Source of the DNA: Candidatus Latescibacterota bacterium
GTDB taxonomy: Bacteria; Latescibacterota; UBA2968; UBA8231
DNA length: 64,000 bases
NCBI GenBank assembly: GCA_022819745.1
Contig: JAJEGS010000001.1
Coordinates: 118,649-182,648 of the forward strand
Reading direction: 5' to 3'
Shown: positions 41,707 to 50,702 of the stretch, in pieces
Position numbering within the stretch: position 1 is the stretch's first letter
Layout: each line of letters begins with the position of its first letter
Made by a program: the position numbers and the translations under genes
The notes under the pieces: model-generated
Databases searched by the model: none
What the model saw: the letters and a program-made list of their open reading frames with translations, nothing else
Told to the model about the DNA's origin: nothing

Positions 41707-42990
41707 ATGAAAAGGAAAAAAAGGCGCTTGCTCTGGCTGGTGCTACCCTCCTTGATTGCCGCCGCAGCCGCACACCCGACCGATGATTCGACCGCGCATG
41801 ACCCGCCAAGGATCACCGGCCTTGAGCACAGTGCGGTGGCCGAAAACAGTTCCGCTCCAGTCGCCACTTATGTCGCCTGCAATACTCAAGGCGATCCGAT
41901 AGCGTGGTCGCTGGCCGGACGCGATGCCGAGACATTCACCTTCATCACCGACGCCGAACATCAGACGATGACGCTGTTATTTCGGACTATCCCCGATTAC
42001 GAACAACCCGCCGATGTCTCGCCCACCGACAACGACTATCAAGTGACCGTAGTCGCCACCGCGCCCGGCCAACCTGCTTTGGCGACCTCCTATCCGGTAC
42101 GGGTGCAAGTGGTCGATGTAGCCGAGGCCGACCCCATGCCCGAGATCGCCGCGCCCGAACAGATGCGCTCCACCACCCAAGCCGAGTATGTGGGTCGGAT
42201 GGTGTGGGCGATGATCGACTTCTACAAAGGCGTTGTGAGTTGGGCCGTGCGCGGGGTGGTCCATCACCTGCGCGACGTGTTCAGCGCGAGTACGCGTCCC
42301 TCAGCGTCGGAGCTAGCGCGAGTGCCCGATGTGCCGGAGGTATCGGTGTATGCTGGCGCGTGGTCGGCGCTGGGGACGTCGGGTCGGCTGCACATGTTGG
42401 TGGACCAGTCGGCGTCCGCTGTGACCGGCTATGAATACCAGCTCTACGAAGGGGCTGATCGGCTGTTGGATTGGACGTCGGCGGGCGTAGCTATGCCGAC
42501 GGGGGCGGGCTTCGACGGCTCGGCTGAGGCTCCGGTCGAACCGTCAGCCCAAGAGTTGGCTACGGGAGCGTCGGCTTCGTTTTCCGTCGGCGGGTTGCAG
42601 CATGGGCATACGTATGCGGTGGCGGTGCGGGCGGTCAATGAAGGCGGAGCGAGCGGTGCCGCGTGGGGCTTGGCTACGCCGGGTCGCATTCTTGCGCCGG
42701 AAGGGTTACAGGCGGTAGCGGGCGATGGATGGGTGGCATTGGAATGGTCGGCGGCAGCAAGCGCGGGGCCGGTGCTGACGCGGTATGAATGGCGCGGTCG
42801 TCCGGTATGGGGTGCGTGGTCGGCGTGGGAGTCGGTGGCCGGGGGTGCAGCGGCGCGGGGTCATATAATAGAAGGACTGGCAAACGGCGTGCAGTATGCG
42901 TTTGAGGTGCGGGCGGCCAATCCCGCAGGGGCCGGAGCGGTCGCGCAGGTGATGGCCGAGCCAACGCCAGCAGAGAACACACCCCTTTGA
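41707..42990 (+). CDS. Secreted cadherin-like/fibronectin type III protein
   Basis: 427 aa from ATG 41707 (AAGGAAA upstream), with a basic n-region and hydrophobic signal (MKRKKRRLLWLVLPSLIAAAAA). Residues ~30-140 are cadherin-like (LEHSAVAENSSAPVATY ... TIPDYEQPADVSPTDNDYQVTV ... VRVQVVDVAEADP). An aromatic segment (YVGRMVWAMIDFYKGVVSWAV) follows. Two FN3-type domains make up the C-terminal half (VPEVSVYAGAWSALG, then APEGLQAVAGDGWVALEWSA). Module types echo the giant gene 80 bp upstream, so the two probably act together on the cell surface. No sorting tail. Confidence 0.65.
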   Translation: MKRKKRRLLWLVLPSLIAAAAAHPTDDSTAHDPPRITGLEHSAVAENSSAPVATYVACNTQGDPIAWSLAGRDAETFTFITDAEHQTMTLLFRTIPDYEQPADVSPTDNDYQVTVVATAPGQPALATSYPVRVQVVDVAEADPMPEIAAPEQMRSTTQAEYVGRMVWAMIDFYKGVVSWAVRGVVHHLRDVFSASTRPSASELARVPDVPEVSVYAGAWSALGTSGRLHMLVDQSASAVTGYEYQLYEGADRLLDWTSAGVAMPTGAGFDGSAEAPVEPSAQELATGASASFSVGGLQHGHTYAVAVRAVNEGGASGAAWGLATPGRILAPEGLQAVAGDGWVALEWSAAASAGPVLTRYEWRGRPVWGAWSAWESVAGGAAARGHIIEGLANGVQYAFEVRAANPAGAGAVAQVMAEPTPAENTPL

Positions 42991-43299
42991 ATGCCCCATC
43001 AAGACGTGCGGGCGCAACGCGCTGGGACGTCAGCGATGCGAACAAGCCGCCGCGTACCAGCACAGGCCGACGAGAGGAATAAAAAGTTTTTCAAAGGCTG
43101 GATTCCCGCTTTTGCGGGAATGACGCCGGGGGACAGCAACGGCAGGAAGCCGCAGACGGTAAAAACTGAGTAACATTAGTTGTTGAATAAAGACTCGCGC
43201 TGCGGTCGGGCGCAGACGATTCGCTTGGCTGACCTGTTGCGGCAGAATAGTTTAATAAAGGGTCAGCTACCAGACTCAGCCATTGCAAAGAAGGCGAAC
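42991..43299. other. Intergenic stretch with a short palindromic repeat
   Basis: No convincing gene. At 43103-43120 the hairpin TTCCCGC-TTTT-GCGGGAA sits in a context (GGATTCCCGC...GCGGGAATGAC) widely seen as a dispersed repeat in bacterial genomes; it could also help terminate the upstream transcript. The frame of the next gene is open from 43180, but its real start is at 43300. Confidence 0.5.
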
Positions 43300-44082
43300 A
43301 TGAATATAAGTCGGCTCGGTCTTTTACTCGTGCTGCAAGTGCTTTGCGCGGCTCCGAGTGGGGCGCAAGACGCCGTGCCTGCGGCGCAAGCCCTATTGGA
43401 ACAGTTCGATGAGCTGTACCGCTCTACGGGCACGGCGGCGCGGATTGAGATTAAGATCGAGCGCCCGAAAAAGGTGCGGACGATGCAGATGCGCTCTTGG
43501 AGCGAGGGCGAGGACAAGGCGCTAGTGGTCATTGACGCGCCCGCCCGCGACGCCGGCACGGCCACGCTGCGGGTCGGCAGCAATCTGTGGAACTATCTGC
43601 CCAAAATCTCGCGCACGATCCGCGTGCCTCCCGCGCTGATGATGGGCGCGTGGATGGGCAGCGACCTGACCAACGACGACTTGGTGCGCGAATCGTCATA
43701 CGCCCACGACTACTCGGTTACAGGGGTCGGCCCGAGTGAAGAGCCGCCCGGCTGGCAGGTGGACCTCGCGGCCAAGCCCGAGGTGCCGGGTTTGTGGGAG
43801 CGAGTGGAGGTCGTCTTTGGGCGCACAGAACAGTTGCCCGTACTCGTGCGCTACTACGACCGCAAGGGACGGCTCTCGCGCACCATGCAGCTTGAAGAGA
43901 TCAAAAAGATGGGGGAGCGGCGAATCCCCACCCGGATTGTGATTGTGCCCGAGCGCGAGGCTTCGACCCGAGCTCAGCCGAGGGAGGGCCGACGCACGGT
44001 GCTGACCTATTTACACGTGGAATTCGACGTCGAGCTGGACGAGAGCCTCTTTAGCTTGGCGCAGTTGGAGCGCAGGCGCTAG
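43300..44082 (+). CDS. Periplasmic outer-membrane lipoprotein-sorting (LolA-like) protein
   Basis: 260 aa from ATG 43300, which begins a signal peptide (MNISRLGLLLVLQVLCAAPSGAQ); the longer upstream frame lacks one. The mature part has the LolA/LolB half-barrel pattern of COG2834 proteins: ALLEQFDELYRSTGTAARIEI, MQMRSWSEGEDKALVVIDAP, LRVGSNLWNYLPKISRTIRVPP, MMGAWMGSDLTNDDL. First gene of a five-gene operon with two FtsX-type permeases and an ATPase, so it presumably hands a lipidic cargo across the periplasm. Its stop abuts the next ATG directly. Confidence 0.75.
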   Translation: MNISRLGLLLVLQVLCAAPSGAQDAVPAAQALLEQFDELYRSTGTAARIEIKIERPKKVRTMQMRSWSEGEDKALVVIDAPARDAGTATLRVGSNLWNYLPKISRTIRVPPALMMGAWMGSDLTNDDLVRESSYAHDYSVTGVGPSEEPPGWQVDLAAKPEVPGLWERVEVVFGRTEQLPVLVRYYDRKGRLSRTMQLEEIKKMGERRIPTRIVIVPEREASTRAQPREGRRTVLTYLHVEFDVELDESLFSLAQLERRR

Positions 44083-45321
44083 ATGGCCGCAAACAGCACG
44101 CTCCGACTAGCTTGGCGCGGCTTGGGCCGCAACCGCAAGCGCGCGGCCTTGGCGATAGCGGCAATAGGGCTGGGGCAGTTTGCCTTTTTGGCCACGGCCG
44201 GAATCATGCGCGGCTATGCCGATCACTACTTCGATTCAGTGACCGGTCCTTTGGTGGGCCACGTGCAGATCGTGGCACCGGGCTGGCGCGAGGAGCGAGC
44301 CGTTGATCAGACGCTGGACAACGTCGAGGCCATGCTAGCGGAGATTCGCGGGCAGTCGCAAGTGGCGCGGGCCGTGCCGAGGATTTACGCGCCGGTGTTG
44401 GCCGCGCTGGAAGAGGACGGTTTTGTCGGGATGGTCGTCGGTGCCGATCCAGCGCTGGAAGGGGTCGCGAATGGCCTGTTGGGCAGCGAAGAGCTGGCTG
44501 GACTCTTGGGAGACGGCCGAGTGTTGGTGGGCAAGGGCTTGGCGCGGCAGCACGGGATTGAGGCTGGTGCCGAACTGGCCGTGGTGGGCCAAGACATTGA
44601 CGGCTCTATTGCCAGCGCGCTGTACGAGGTGGCAGCGGTTGTCGAATCGCCGGTCGAACTCGTCAACAGCACTGGCATCGTCGCCGGGCTGCAAGACGCG
44701 CAGGCACTCCTGAGAATGGATGACGAAGCGCACGAGATTGCCGTCCGCTTACACGAGGCCGAGCAGATAGATCAGGCCGCAGACTCACTCGGCGCGCAGC
44801 CCGCACTACAAGGGACGGAAATCAAGCGCTGGCACGAGATCATACCGCAGCTAGCCGGCATTATCAAAATGATGGACATGTATTCGCTCGTGGTTTTGGG
44901 GATCGTCTGCTTGGCGTCCATCGCCGGCATTGCCAATACCATGATGATGTCCACGTTTGAGCGCCGCCGCGAGCTGGGGATGTTGCTGGCATTGGGCGCG
45001 AATCCGGGCCGGCTCTTTCGGATGGTGGCGACCGAGGCCGTGCTGTTGGGGGCGTTGGGGGTGTTGCTGGGGACTGCGCTGGGCGCGTGTTTTGCGGTAC
45101 TGACGGCTGGATCGGGTTTTGACCTCGCCGAATTGGGCGGCGAGGAGTCCTTTGAAATGGGCTTCCAAGGCGTGCAGATAGCCTCGCGGGTTTATCCCGA
45201 GGTGCGCGGGACCGACGTATTGGCGGGGGTGTCTGCCGTGCTGGTGACGGCCCTCGCGGCCTGCGTCTGGCCGCTGCTGCACGTGGCGCGGCTGGAGCCG
45301 GTGGAGGCGATGCGGACGTGA
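44083..45321 (+). CDS. FtsX/MacB/LolC-type ABC transporter permease (1)
   Basis: 412 aa, starting immediately after the upstream stop. Topology is that of the MacB/LolCE family: an N-terminal membrane segment (RAALAIAAIGLGQFAFLATAG), a large periplasmic domain (~40-260), then three C-terminal segments (YSLVVLGIVCLASIAGIAN, LLGALGVLLGTALGACFAVL, LAGVSAVLVTALAACVWPLL). The cytoplasmic TFERRRELGMLLALGANPG is the coupling-helix region typical of the family. Overlaps the next permease by 4 bp. Likely half of a Lol-like heterodimer. Confidence 0.85.
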   Translation: MAANSTLRLAWRGLGRNRKRAALAIAAIGLGQFAFLATAGIMRGYADHYFDSVTGPLVGHVQIVAPGWREERAVDQTLDNVEAMLAEIRGQSQVARAVPRIYAPVLAALEEDGFVGMVVGADPALEGVANGLLGSEELAGLLGDGRVLVGKGLARQHGIEAGAELAVVGQDIDGSIASALYEVAAVVESPVELVNSTGIVAGLQDAQALLRMDDEAHEIAVRLHEAEQIDQAADSLGAQPALQGTEIKRWHEIIPQLAGIIKMMDMYSLVVLGIVCLASIAGIANTMMMSTFERRRELGMLLALGANPGRLFRMVATEAVLLGALGVLLGTALGACFAVLTAGSGFDLAELGGEESFEMGFQGVQIASRVYPEVRGTDVLAGVSAVLVTALAACVWPLLHVARLEPVEAMRT

Positions 45322-46580
45322 CTTCGGCAAGCTCAGTCGAGTCGAGCGGAAACCTGTCGATCCGATACGCCTTGCGCTCGCTGGGGCGCAGTCGCCGCCG
45401 GACGGGCCTGTCCGTCTTGGGCGTGGGGCTAGGATGCGCGATTGCTCTGTTTGCCACGGCCTTTATGCGTGGCGGCCAAACCATGCGGGTGCAGGCTATT
45501 TCCCAGAGCGGGTACGGCCACCTGCGGATCGCGCCCGCAGGCTGGGAGCAGAGCCGACGCGACGAGTTGCGCTTGCAGGATTCAGCGGCTGCACTTGAGG
45601 CTGCACGCGACCTTGAAGGCGTAGCCGTAGTGGCCGCTCACGTGCGAGTGCAGGGCCTGTTGGCCTTTGGTACGCGGGTGGCCGGGGTCCAGCTTTTGGG
45701 CGTGGATCCAGCCGCCGAGCCGCAGCTCAATAGACTGGTGCGCACTATCGACGAGGGGCGTTACTTGCAAGCGGGCGACGAGGGCGCAGTGGTAGTAGGC
45801 AAGGCCCTTGTCGAGCGCTTGGACGTAGAGTTGGGGGATGATTTGCTGTTGACGCTGACGCGCGCCGACGGGGAGATGGAGTACGCGATGTTGCGGATCG
45901 TCGGGATCGTATCTACCGGCAGCCGCACGATTGACGAGACCATCTGCCATGCAACGCTCGCCGATGTCGAGAAGCTGACGGGCCTGCAGGGCGTGGCCGA
46001 GGTGTCGGTAGTCTTCGCGGACCCGCAACAGGTGGCTGCGCTCTCGGCCGAGTTGGCACAGCGAGTGCAGGGCGACGAAGTGCTCACGTGGCGCGAAGTT
46101 CTGCCGGCGATGGGTGGCGACGAGGCGGCTGACCGGGCCTTTTCCAGCTTTTTTATTGTAGTTGTGGCCGCGGTGGTAATTTTGGGCGTGACGAGTGCCC
46201 AACTGACGGCCATGCTGGAAAGGAGGCGCGAATTTGCCGTGCTGATGGCGCTGGGATTAGGAGAACGCAAGCTCGTGGGTTTGGTGCTTTTCGAGGCCGT
46301 GTTCATGGGCGCGCTCGGGGCGCTGTTGGGCCTGTTGCTCGCGCTGCCGCTCGTTTGGCACACGGCGACCGCGGGGATTGATTTTTCCGCGGCGATGGGC
46401 GACGATATGACGGTTATGGGGGTCTTCTTCGACCCGATAATCTACGCGGACATGGGGCTGTGGATGCTGCCCTACGCCTTCGGCTTGGGACTTTGTGCGA
46501 CGCTGTTGGCCGCGCTTTATCCGGCTTGGTCTGCCACGCGCTTGGATCCAGCGGCGGCCCTGAGTCAGCGGGATGCGTGA
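45318..46580 (+). CDS. FtsX/MacB/LolE-type ABC transporter permease (2)
   Basis: 420 aa from GTG 45318, overlapping the upstream stop as GTGA. Same topology as the preceding gene: TGLSVLGVGLGCAIALFATAF near the N terminus, a periplasmic domain, then FSSFFIVVVAAVVILGVTS, LFEAVFMGALGALLGLLLAL and MLPYAFGLGLCATLLAALYP, with LERRREFAVLMALGLGERK at the coupling site. The first ~14 codons run through a stretch resembling the dispersed CTTCGGCAAGCTCAG repeat, so the true N terminus could be further in. Forms the second permease of the exporter. Confidence 0.85.
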   Translation: MTSASSVESSGNLSIRYALRSLGRSRRRTGLSVLGVGLGCAIALFATAFMRGGQTMRVQAISQSGYGHLRIAPAGWEQSRRDELRLQDSAAALEAARDLEGVAVVAAHVRVQGLLAFGTRVAGVQLLGVDPAAEPQLNRLVRTIDEGRYLQAGDEGAVVVGKALVERLDVELGDDLLLTLTRADGEMEYAMLRIVGIVSTGSRTIDETICHATLADVEKLTGLQGVAEVSVVFADPQQVAALSAELAQRVQGDEVLTWREVLPAMGGDEAADRAFSSFFIVVVAAVVILGVTSAQLTAMLERRREFAVLMALGLGERKLVGLVLFEAVFMGALGALLGLLLALPLVWHTATAGIDFSAAMGDDMTVMGVFFDPIIYADMGLWMLPYAFGLGLCATLLAALYPAWSATRLDPAAALSQRDA

Positions 46581-46582
46581 TT

Positions 46583-47284
46583 ATGGACGAGATGCTAGTA
46601 GCCGCTCAAGATGTGAAAAAGGTATTTCGGACGGGCGATATTGCCGTAGAGGCTCTGCGCGGCATAGACCTCGAAATCGGCAGTGGGGAGTTCATGGCCA
46701 TCGTTGGGCCGAGCGGCAGCGGCAAGACGACGCTGCTCAATCTGATCGGCGCACTCGACGTGCCCACTGGCGGGCGCATTGTGCTTTTTGGCCGCGACCT
46801 GGGGGCGCTGAGCCGCAGCGAGCGGGCCGAACTGCGGCTCCGATCCTTGGGCTTTGTGTTCCAGGCCTACAACCTAGTGCCGGTGTTGACGGCGCGGGAG
46901 AACGTGGAATTCGTGCTAGAATTGCAGGGCATGGACCCCAAAAAGCGGCGGGCGCGAGCCGAGGAGACGCTGGCTGAACTGGGGCTAGGCGAGCTAGCTG
47001 ACCGGCGGCCCAGCCAGATGTCGGGCGGCCAGCAGCAGCGAGTGGCTGTGGCGCGGGCCGTAGCCTCGCGGCCGGGCTTGGTGCTGGCCGACGAGCCGAC
47101 GGCCAACCTCGACAGCGACAACGCGCAGGCTCTTTTGCAGATGATGCGGCGGCTGCGCGACGAGATGGGCATGACCTTTGTCTTTTCGACGCACGACCCC
47201 TTGGTGATTTCGTATGCCTCGCGGGTGGTTACTCTGCGCGATGGCGAGGTACTGAGCGACGAGCGCAAGGATACATGCGGCTGA
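46583..47284 (+). CDS. ABC transporter ATPase (LolD/MacB-type)
   Basis: 233 aa from ATG 46583, two bases after the permease stop. Walker A GPSGSGKTT, Q-loop FVFQAYNLVP, signature MSGGQQQRVAVARA, Walker B LVLADEPTANLD and H-loop FSTHDP are all intact. FQAYNLVPVLTARENVE is characteristic of the LolD/MacB/FtsE subgroup that powers FtsX-type permeases without transmembrane transport of the substrate. Energises the two upstream permeases. The last codons overlap the start of the barrel gene. Confidence 0.92.
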   Translation: MDEMLVAAQDVKKVFRTGDIAVEALRGIDLEIGSGEFMAIVGPSGSGKTTLLNLIGALDVPTGGRIVLFGRDLGALSRSERAELRLRSLGFVFQAYNLVPVLTARENVEFVLELQGMDPKKRRARAEETLAELGLGELADRRPSQMSGGQQQRVAVARAVASRPGLVLADEPTANLDSDNAQALLQMMRRLRDEMGMTFVFSTHDPLVISYASRVVTLRDGEVLSDERKDTCG

Positions 47285-48492
47285 CGCTGGCGGTTCTCTT
47301 GGCGGCGCAGCCCGCGTTTGGCATCAGCCTGTGGTCGAGTGCGGACGGGAGCCGCTACTGGGCGCTGGATACCGCGTTGAAGTGGAGCGCGCTTTCGTCG
47401 TACGCACCTGATGCGCCGCTGTTGTACCCCAAGCGCTGGAGTGCTGTTGCGCTGGGCAGAGGGCGGCTGGCGCTGCGAGGTCAAGCAGCGACGGAGTTGC
47501 ACGTGCGCTTGGCCTACGAGCAACGGGTGCGGGCGGTTTCTACAGGTGCTGGCGCTGGTGGGGGTGCAGGTATATTGGTGCCGGAGATCCGCGCGCCGTA
47601 TCGGCTCAGACAGCTCGACGATGCGCTGGCTATGGGCGACAACGCGACCTATCGGCACGAGCTAGATCGCGCATTCGTCGCTTGGCGCTTGGGGCGTGGC
47701 GAGCTGCAAATTGGCCGCCAAGCTATTGGGTGGGGGCGCGGTGTGCTCTTTGGCGCGGTGGATATTTTCGCGCCGTTTAACCCCTTAGAAAGCGATCGCG
47801 AATGGCGGCGCGGAGTGGACGCGCTGCGCGTTTCCGTGCCGCTTGCGGATCGCTTTTCGCTGGACGCGGTAGCAGCCTGCGGCACTTCGGTTGACGAATC
47901 GGCCTTTGTCGGACGGCTCTACGGCCACAGTGGTGCGCTCGACGGAGAATTGCTGCTGGGGCGTCGCCGCGGCGACCGCTTTGTCGGCGCAGCCGCATCC
48001 ATGCGGATCAGGGGCGCTGAGATGCACGGCGAACTGGCGTCGTTCAAAACGCCCGCTACAGAAGGGGGTGAGGTGGTGCTCAAGGCGCTTTTGGGCGGCT
48101 CGTACGCGTGGGACACCCAGGGCGGCCTGTTGCTCGTGGGCGAATATCACTACTCGGGCTTTGGCGTCAGCGACATTGCCGAGCTAGCTGCGGCTCCTTA
48201 CCTAGCGCGGCTGATCCAAGGCGACGCGCAGATCTTGGGGCGGCACGCCGGTGCCTTGCAGCTATCGCAGGGAATCACTGGCACCGTGCCGAGGACGCTA
48301 GGGTGGCTCTTCTCGCCAAGAGATGGTTCCGGAGTGCTAACGGGCGTGGTAACGTGGATTTTCTCCGATGCGCTGACGCTAGCGGCTAGCGCGTACTGGC
48401 CTTATGGGGAAAGGCCGAGTGGAGCTGTCTTGCGGAGCGAGTACGGCGGAGCGGCGAAGAGTGGATTGGTGCAGATTAGTTATTACTATTGA
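47275..48492 (+). CDS. Outer-membrane beta-barrel protein of the export operon
   Basis: 405 aa; ATG 47275 overlaps the ATPase gene by 10 bp and starts a short signal peptide (MRLTLAVLLAAQPAFG). The rest alternates polar and hydrophobic residues in barrel-like strands (LALRGQAATELHVRLAYEQRV, LDRAFVAWRLGRGELQIGRQAIGWGRG, GGLLLVGEYHYSGFG) and ends VQISYYY, a typical aromatic barrel terminus. IGRQAIGWGRG and PFNPLE recall DUF1302/alginate-export-like porins. Coupled to a Lol-like transporter, it may be the outer-membrane acceptor or partner. Confidence 0.65.
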   Translation: MRLTLAVLLAAQPAFGISLWSSADGSRYWALDTALKWSALSSYAPDAPLLYPKRWSAVALGRGRLALRGQAATELHVRLAYEQRVRAVSTGAGAGGGAGILVPEIRAPYRLRQLDDALAMGDNATYRHELDRAFVAWRLGRGELQIGRQAIGWGRGVLFGAVDIFAPFNPLESDREWRRGVDALRVSVPLADRFSLDAVAACGTSVDESAFVGRLYGHSGALDGELLLGRRRGDRFVGAAASMRIRGAEMHGELASFKTPATEGGEVVLKALLGGSYAWDTQGGLLLVGEYHYSGFGVSDIAELAAAPYLARLIQGDAQILGRHAGALQLSQGITGTVPRTLGWLFSPRDGSGVLTGVVTWIFSDALTLAASAYWPYGERPSGAVLRSEYGGAAKSGLVQISYYY

Positions 48493-48551
48493 TGGGGCCG
48501 TATTTGCGAGAAACGCCTTTGTCTTGCATCGGCATTTGTCCTCAGCAAGGC

Positions 48552-49868
48552 TTAGCTGTGGCCAAAGAGCGCGTAGAGTGGCAAAAAAACGAGCTTTTGT
48601 TCGGGAAGGACCGATACATTGGCCGTTGAAAACACCAAACCCACATCGGTGCTTTCGCGTTCCTGTAGGAAGAGGTGCATACTCCGCAAGCGGCCCGCTG
48701 GCCCACTCTTGACTTCCAACGGCACTATTTTTCCGCTATCATCTACCAATACGTAATCCACTTCTGCGCTGCTGCTTTTTTTTGTCCGCGCCCAATAGTA
48801 AAGTCGGCCATTCTCCGAGCCGCCGCGCTGTGCCAGCAATTCTTGGCCGACGAACTGTTCGGCCAGTGCCCCGCGCCACGTTTTGAGCAAGTCCCTTTCT
48901 TGCAATATCTCCCTAGGCGATGCGCCGCAGAGGTGTTGTGCCATACCGATGTCGAGAAAGAGGTACTTGAACACTTTGTCCGCGACTCCTGCACCAAGGG
49001 GTCGCCCCGATGCCGCTGTTGCGCGTACCTTCTGGATGACAGAGGCCTGTTCGAGCACCTGTAGGCAGCGCTTGATCGTCTCAATGCGCTTTTCGGGATA
49101 AAGGGCTTGGTACTTGGTTTGCTGGCCGACGCGACCGGGCAGTTCGGCGAAAATTCGGTCCAAGCAATCCCGGTCCAAGCGCGGGCTGTACTTGGCGAAG
49201 TCCTGGATATAGGCACCACAGAGCGCCCGATGCACCTCGGCCGCTGCGGCAACCGAGCGCGTCTCGGCGAAGGCACGCACCGCTTCGGGCATACCTCCGA
49301 CCGCGAAGTACAGGCGCAGATAACCGAGCAATTTCTCGTGGATAGCCGTCGGCACGGGCGAGCGAGCGTCCATCGCGGGCAGATGCGCACACAGAATCTC
49401 CTCGCCTTGCGCCATGAGAAACTCGGCAAAAGACATGGGCCGCATCCATTCAAACTCGACGCGGCCGACTGGAAAAGAGATTGCCTCTAGAGCAAATTCC
49501 AGCAGTGAACCAGCCGCCACCACGTGCAGTTCTGGCATTTGCTCGTAGAGGTAGCGCAGGGCCATAAGTGCTCGGGGACAGGCTTGGATCTCGTCAAAAA
49601 ACAACAGCGTCTCGCCGGGAAGGATCCGCAGGCCCGCCGCGGCCTCCAGTTGCATCAGCACTGCTTCGGCGCGGAGGTCCTCGGCGAAGATGCGATGCAG
49701 GTGTCGGTCCATTTCGAAATCAAAGACGGCTGTGCGGACGAATTCGCGCTTGCCAAAGGCGCAGATAGAATGCGTCTTTCCCACTTGACGCGCCCCGCGC
49801 ACTATGAGCGGCTTGCGCCGAGGGCGGTTTTTCCAAGTGCTGAGCTTGTTGTCGATTAGGCGGTTCAA
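48552..49868 (-). CDS. AAA-family ATPase with DUF4143
   Basis: 438 aa. Starts at TTG 49868 (NRLIDNKLSTWKNRPRRKPLIV), as family members do. Walker A GARQVGKTHS is at ~residue 26, Walker B TLLFFDEIQACP, then LHVVAAGSLLEFAL; the C-terminal half has DUF4143 features (FKYLFLDIGMAQHLCG, LAEQFVGQELLAQ, LYYWARTKKSSSAEVDYVL, PLEVKSG). The last part resembles a PD-(D/E)xK-like fold (EVDYVL...PLEVKS). Role unknown; the family is widespread in genomes rich in mobile elements. No ribosome-binding site is visible, and a duplicated palindrome covers the start region. Confidence 0.8.
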   Translation of the reverse strand: MNRLIDNKLSTWKNRPRRKPLIVRGARQVGKTHSICAFGKREFVRTAVFDFEMDRHLHRIFAEDLRAEAVLMQLEAAAGLRILPGETLLFFDEIQACPRALMALRYLYEQMPELHVVAAGSLLEFALEAISFPVGRVEFEWMRPMSFAEFLMAQGEEILCAHLPAMDARSPVPTAIHEKLLGYLRLYFAVGGMPEAVRAFAETRSVAAAAEVHRALCGAYIQDFAKYSPRLDRDCLDRIFAELPGRVGQQTKYQALYPEKRIETIKRCLQVLEQASVIQKVRATAASGRPLGAGVADKVFKYLFLDIGMAQHLCGASPREILQERDLLKTWRGALAEQFVGQELLAQRGGSENGRLYYWARTKKSSSAEVDYVLVDDSGKIVPLEVKSGPAGRLRSMHLFLQERESTDVGLVFSTANVSVLPEQKLVFLPLYALFGHS

Positions 49869-49922
49869 TGTATTATTACAAGGTAATTTGTTCGCTTAAA
49901 ATGTATTATTACAAGGTAATTT
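49867..49922. promoter_or_regulatory. Duplicated 23-bp palindrome-containing operator
   Basis: Two identical 23-bp copies (49867-49889 and 49900-49922), 33 bp apart, each containing the dyad ATTAC-AAG-GTAAT. They overlap the start of the DUF4143 ATPase gene and lie ~55 bp before the sulfotransferase start, in an AT-rich gap between divergent genes. Likely binding sites for a regulator of one or both. Confidence 0.55.
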
Positions 49923-49976
49923 ATCCTGTTGTGCCCCTTGAGGCCAATAATTTATTCCCTACTCTTAGGAACAGGT

Positions 49977-50702
49977 ATGGCGACAATCACCGTCATTGGC
50001 CGCGGCCACTCGGGCACGCGCGCCATAGCACACACGCTCTATGCCAGTGGCGTTTTTATGGGCAGTACGCTCAATCGCTCGGGCGACAAGGTGCCGCCGC
50101 ACGCGCTCTACGACGCCTGTAGGGTCATGGCCAAATACGTCGAGTGGAAGGGTGGCTTGGAATGGGATTTTGACGCCTTGCACGGCGCGAAGATCGACCC
50201 GGAGTTCGAGGACTTGATCGGCGAATACCTGCAAGACGTTGCGTCCGACCGCTCGGAGCACAAGGGTTGGAAGCTGCCGGAGACGACGTTGATTTACCCG
50301 TGGATTGTGCGGATGTTTCCCGACATCCACTACATTCACTGGATCCGCGATCCGCGCGACAGCATTATCGGCGCTCACAAGACCGATGACCTAGCGGATT
50401 TCGGGATCGAGTACGAGCGCACGGACGATATCCGGCGGCGACGGGCCATTTCGTGGAAATACCAATACGAGCTGATGAAGGCCACGCCCAAACCCAAGAA
50501 GTGGATGTTGGTGCGGTTCGAGGATTTTGTGTTGAAGCAGGAGGAAGTGTTGCGGGAGTTAGAGGCGTTTTTGGGGTTTGAGTTGGGCCGGATTGTGGTG
50601 CGGCCGGAGTCGCTGGGGCGGTGGAAAACGGACCAGGAGCAGCATACGTTTGACTTTTTTAGGGATGCCATGGACGAAAACGGATACGGAGAGATGCCAT
50701 GA
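49977..50702 (+). CDS. Sulfotransferase-family protein
   Basis: 241 aa from ATG 49977 (AGGA upstream); the earlier in-frame start has less support. The N-terminal VIGRGHSGTRAIAHTL resembles the 5'-phosphosulfate-binding loop of PAPS-dependent sulfotransferases, and WIRDPRDSIIGAH the 3'-phosphate-binding motif. LVRFEDFVLKQEEVLRELEAFLGFEL is the usual C-terminal helix pair of this superfamily. Probably sulfates a carbohydrate or small molecule. Its stop overlaps the next start by 4 bp. Confidence 0.75.
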   Translation: MATITVIGRGHSGTRAIAHTLYASGVFMGSTLNRSGDKVPPHALYDACRVMAKYVEWKGGLEWDFDALHGAKIDPEFEDLIGEYLQDVASDRSEHKGWKLPETTLIYPWIVRMFPDIHYIHWIRDPRDSIIGAHKTDDLADFGIEYERTDDIRRRRAISWKYQYELMKATPKPKKWMLVRFEDFVLKQEEVLRELEAFLGFELGRIVVRPESLGRWKTDQEQHTFDFFRDAMDENGYGEMP

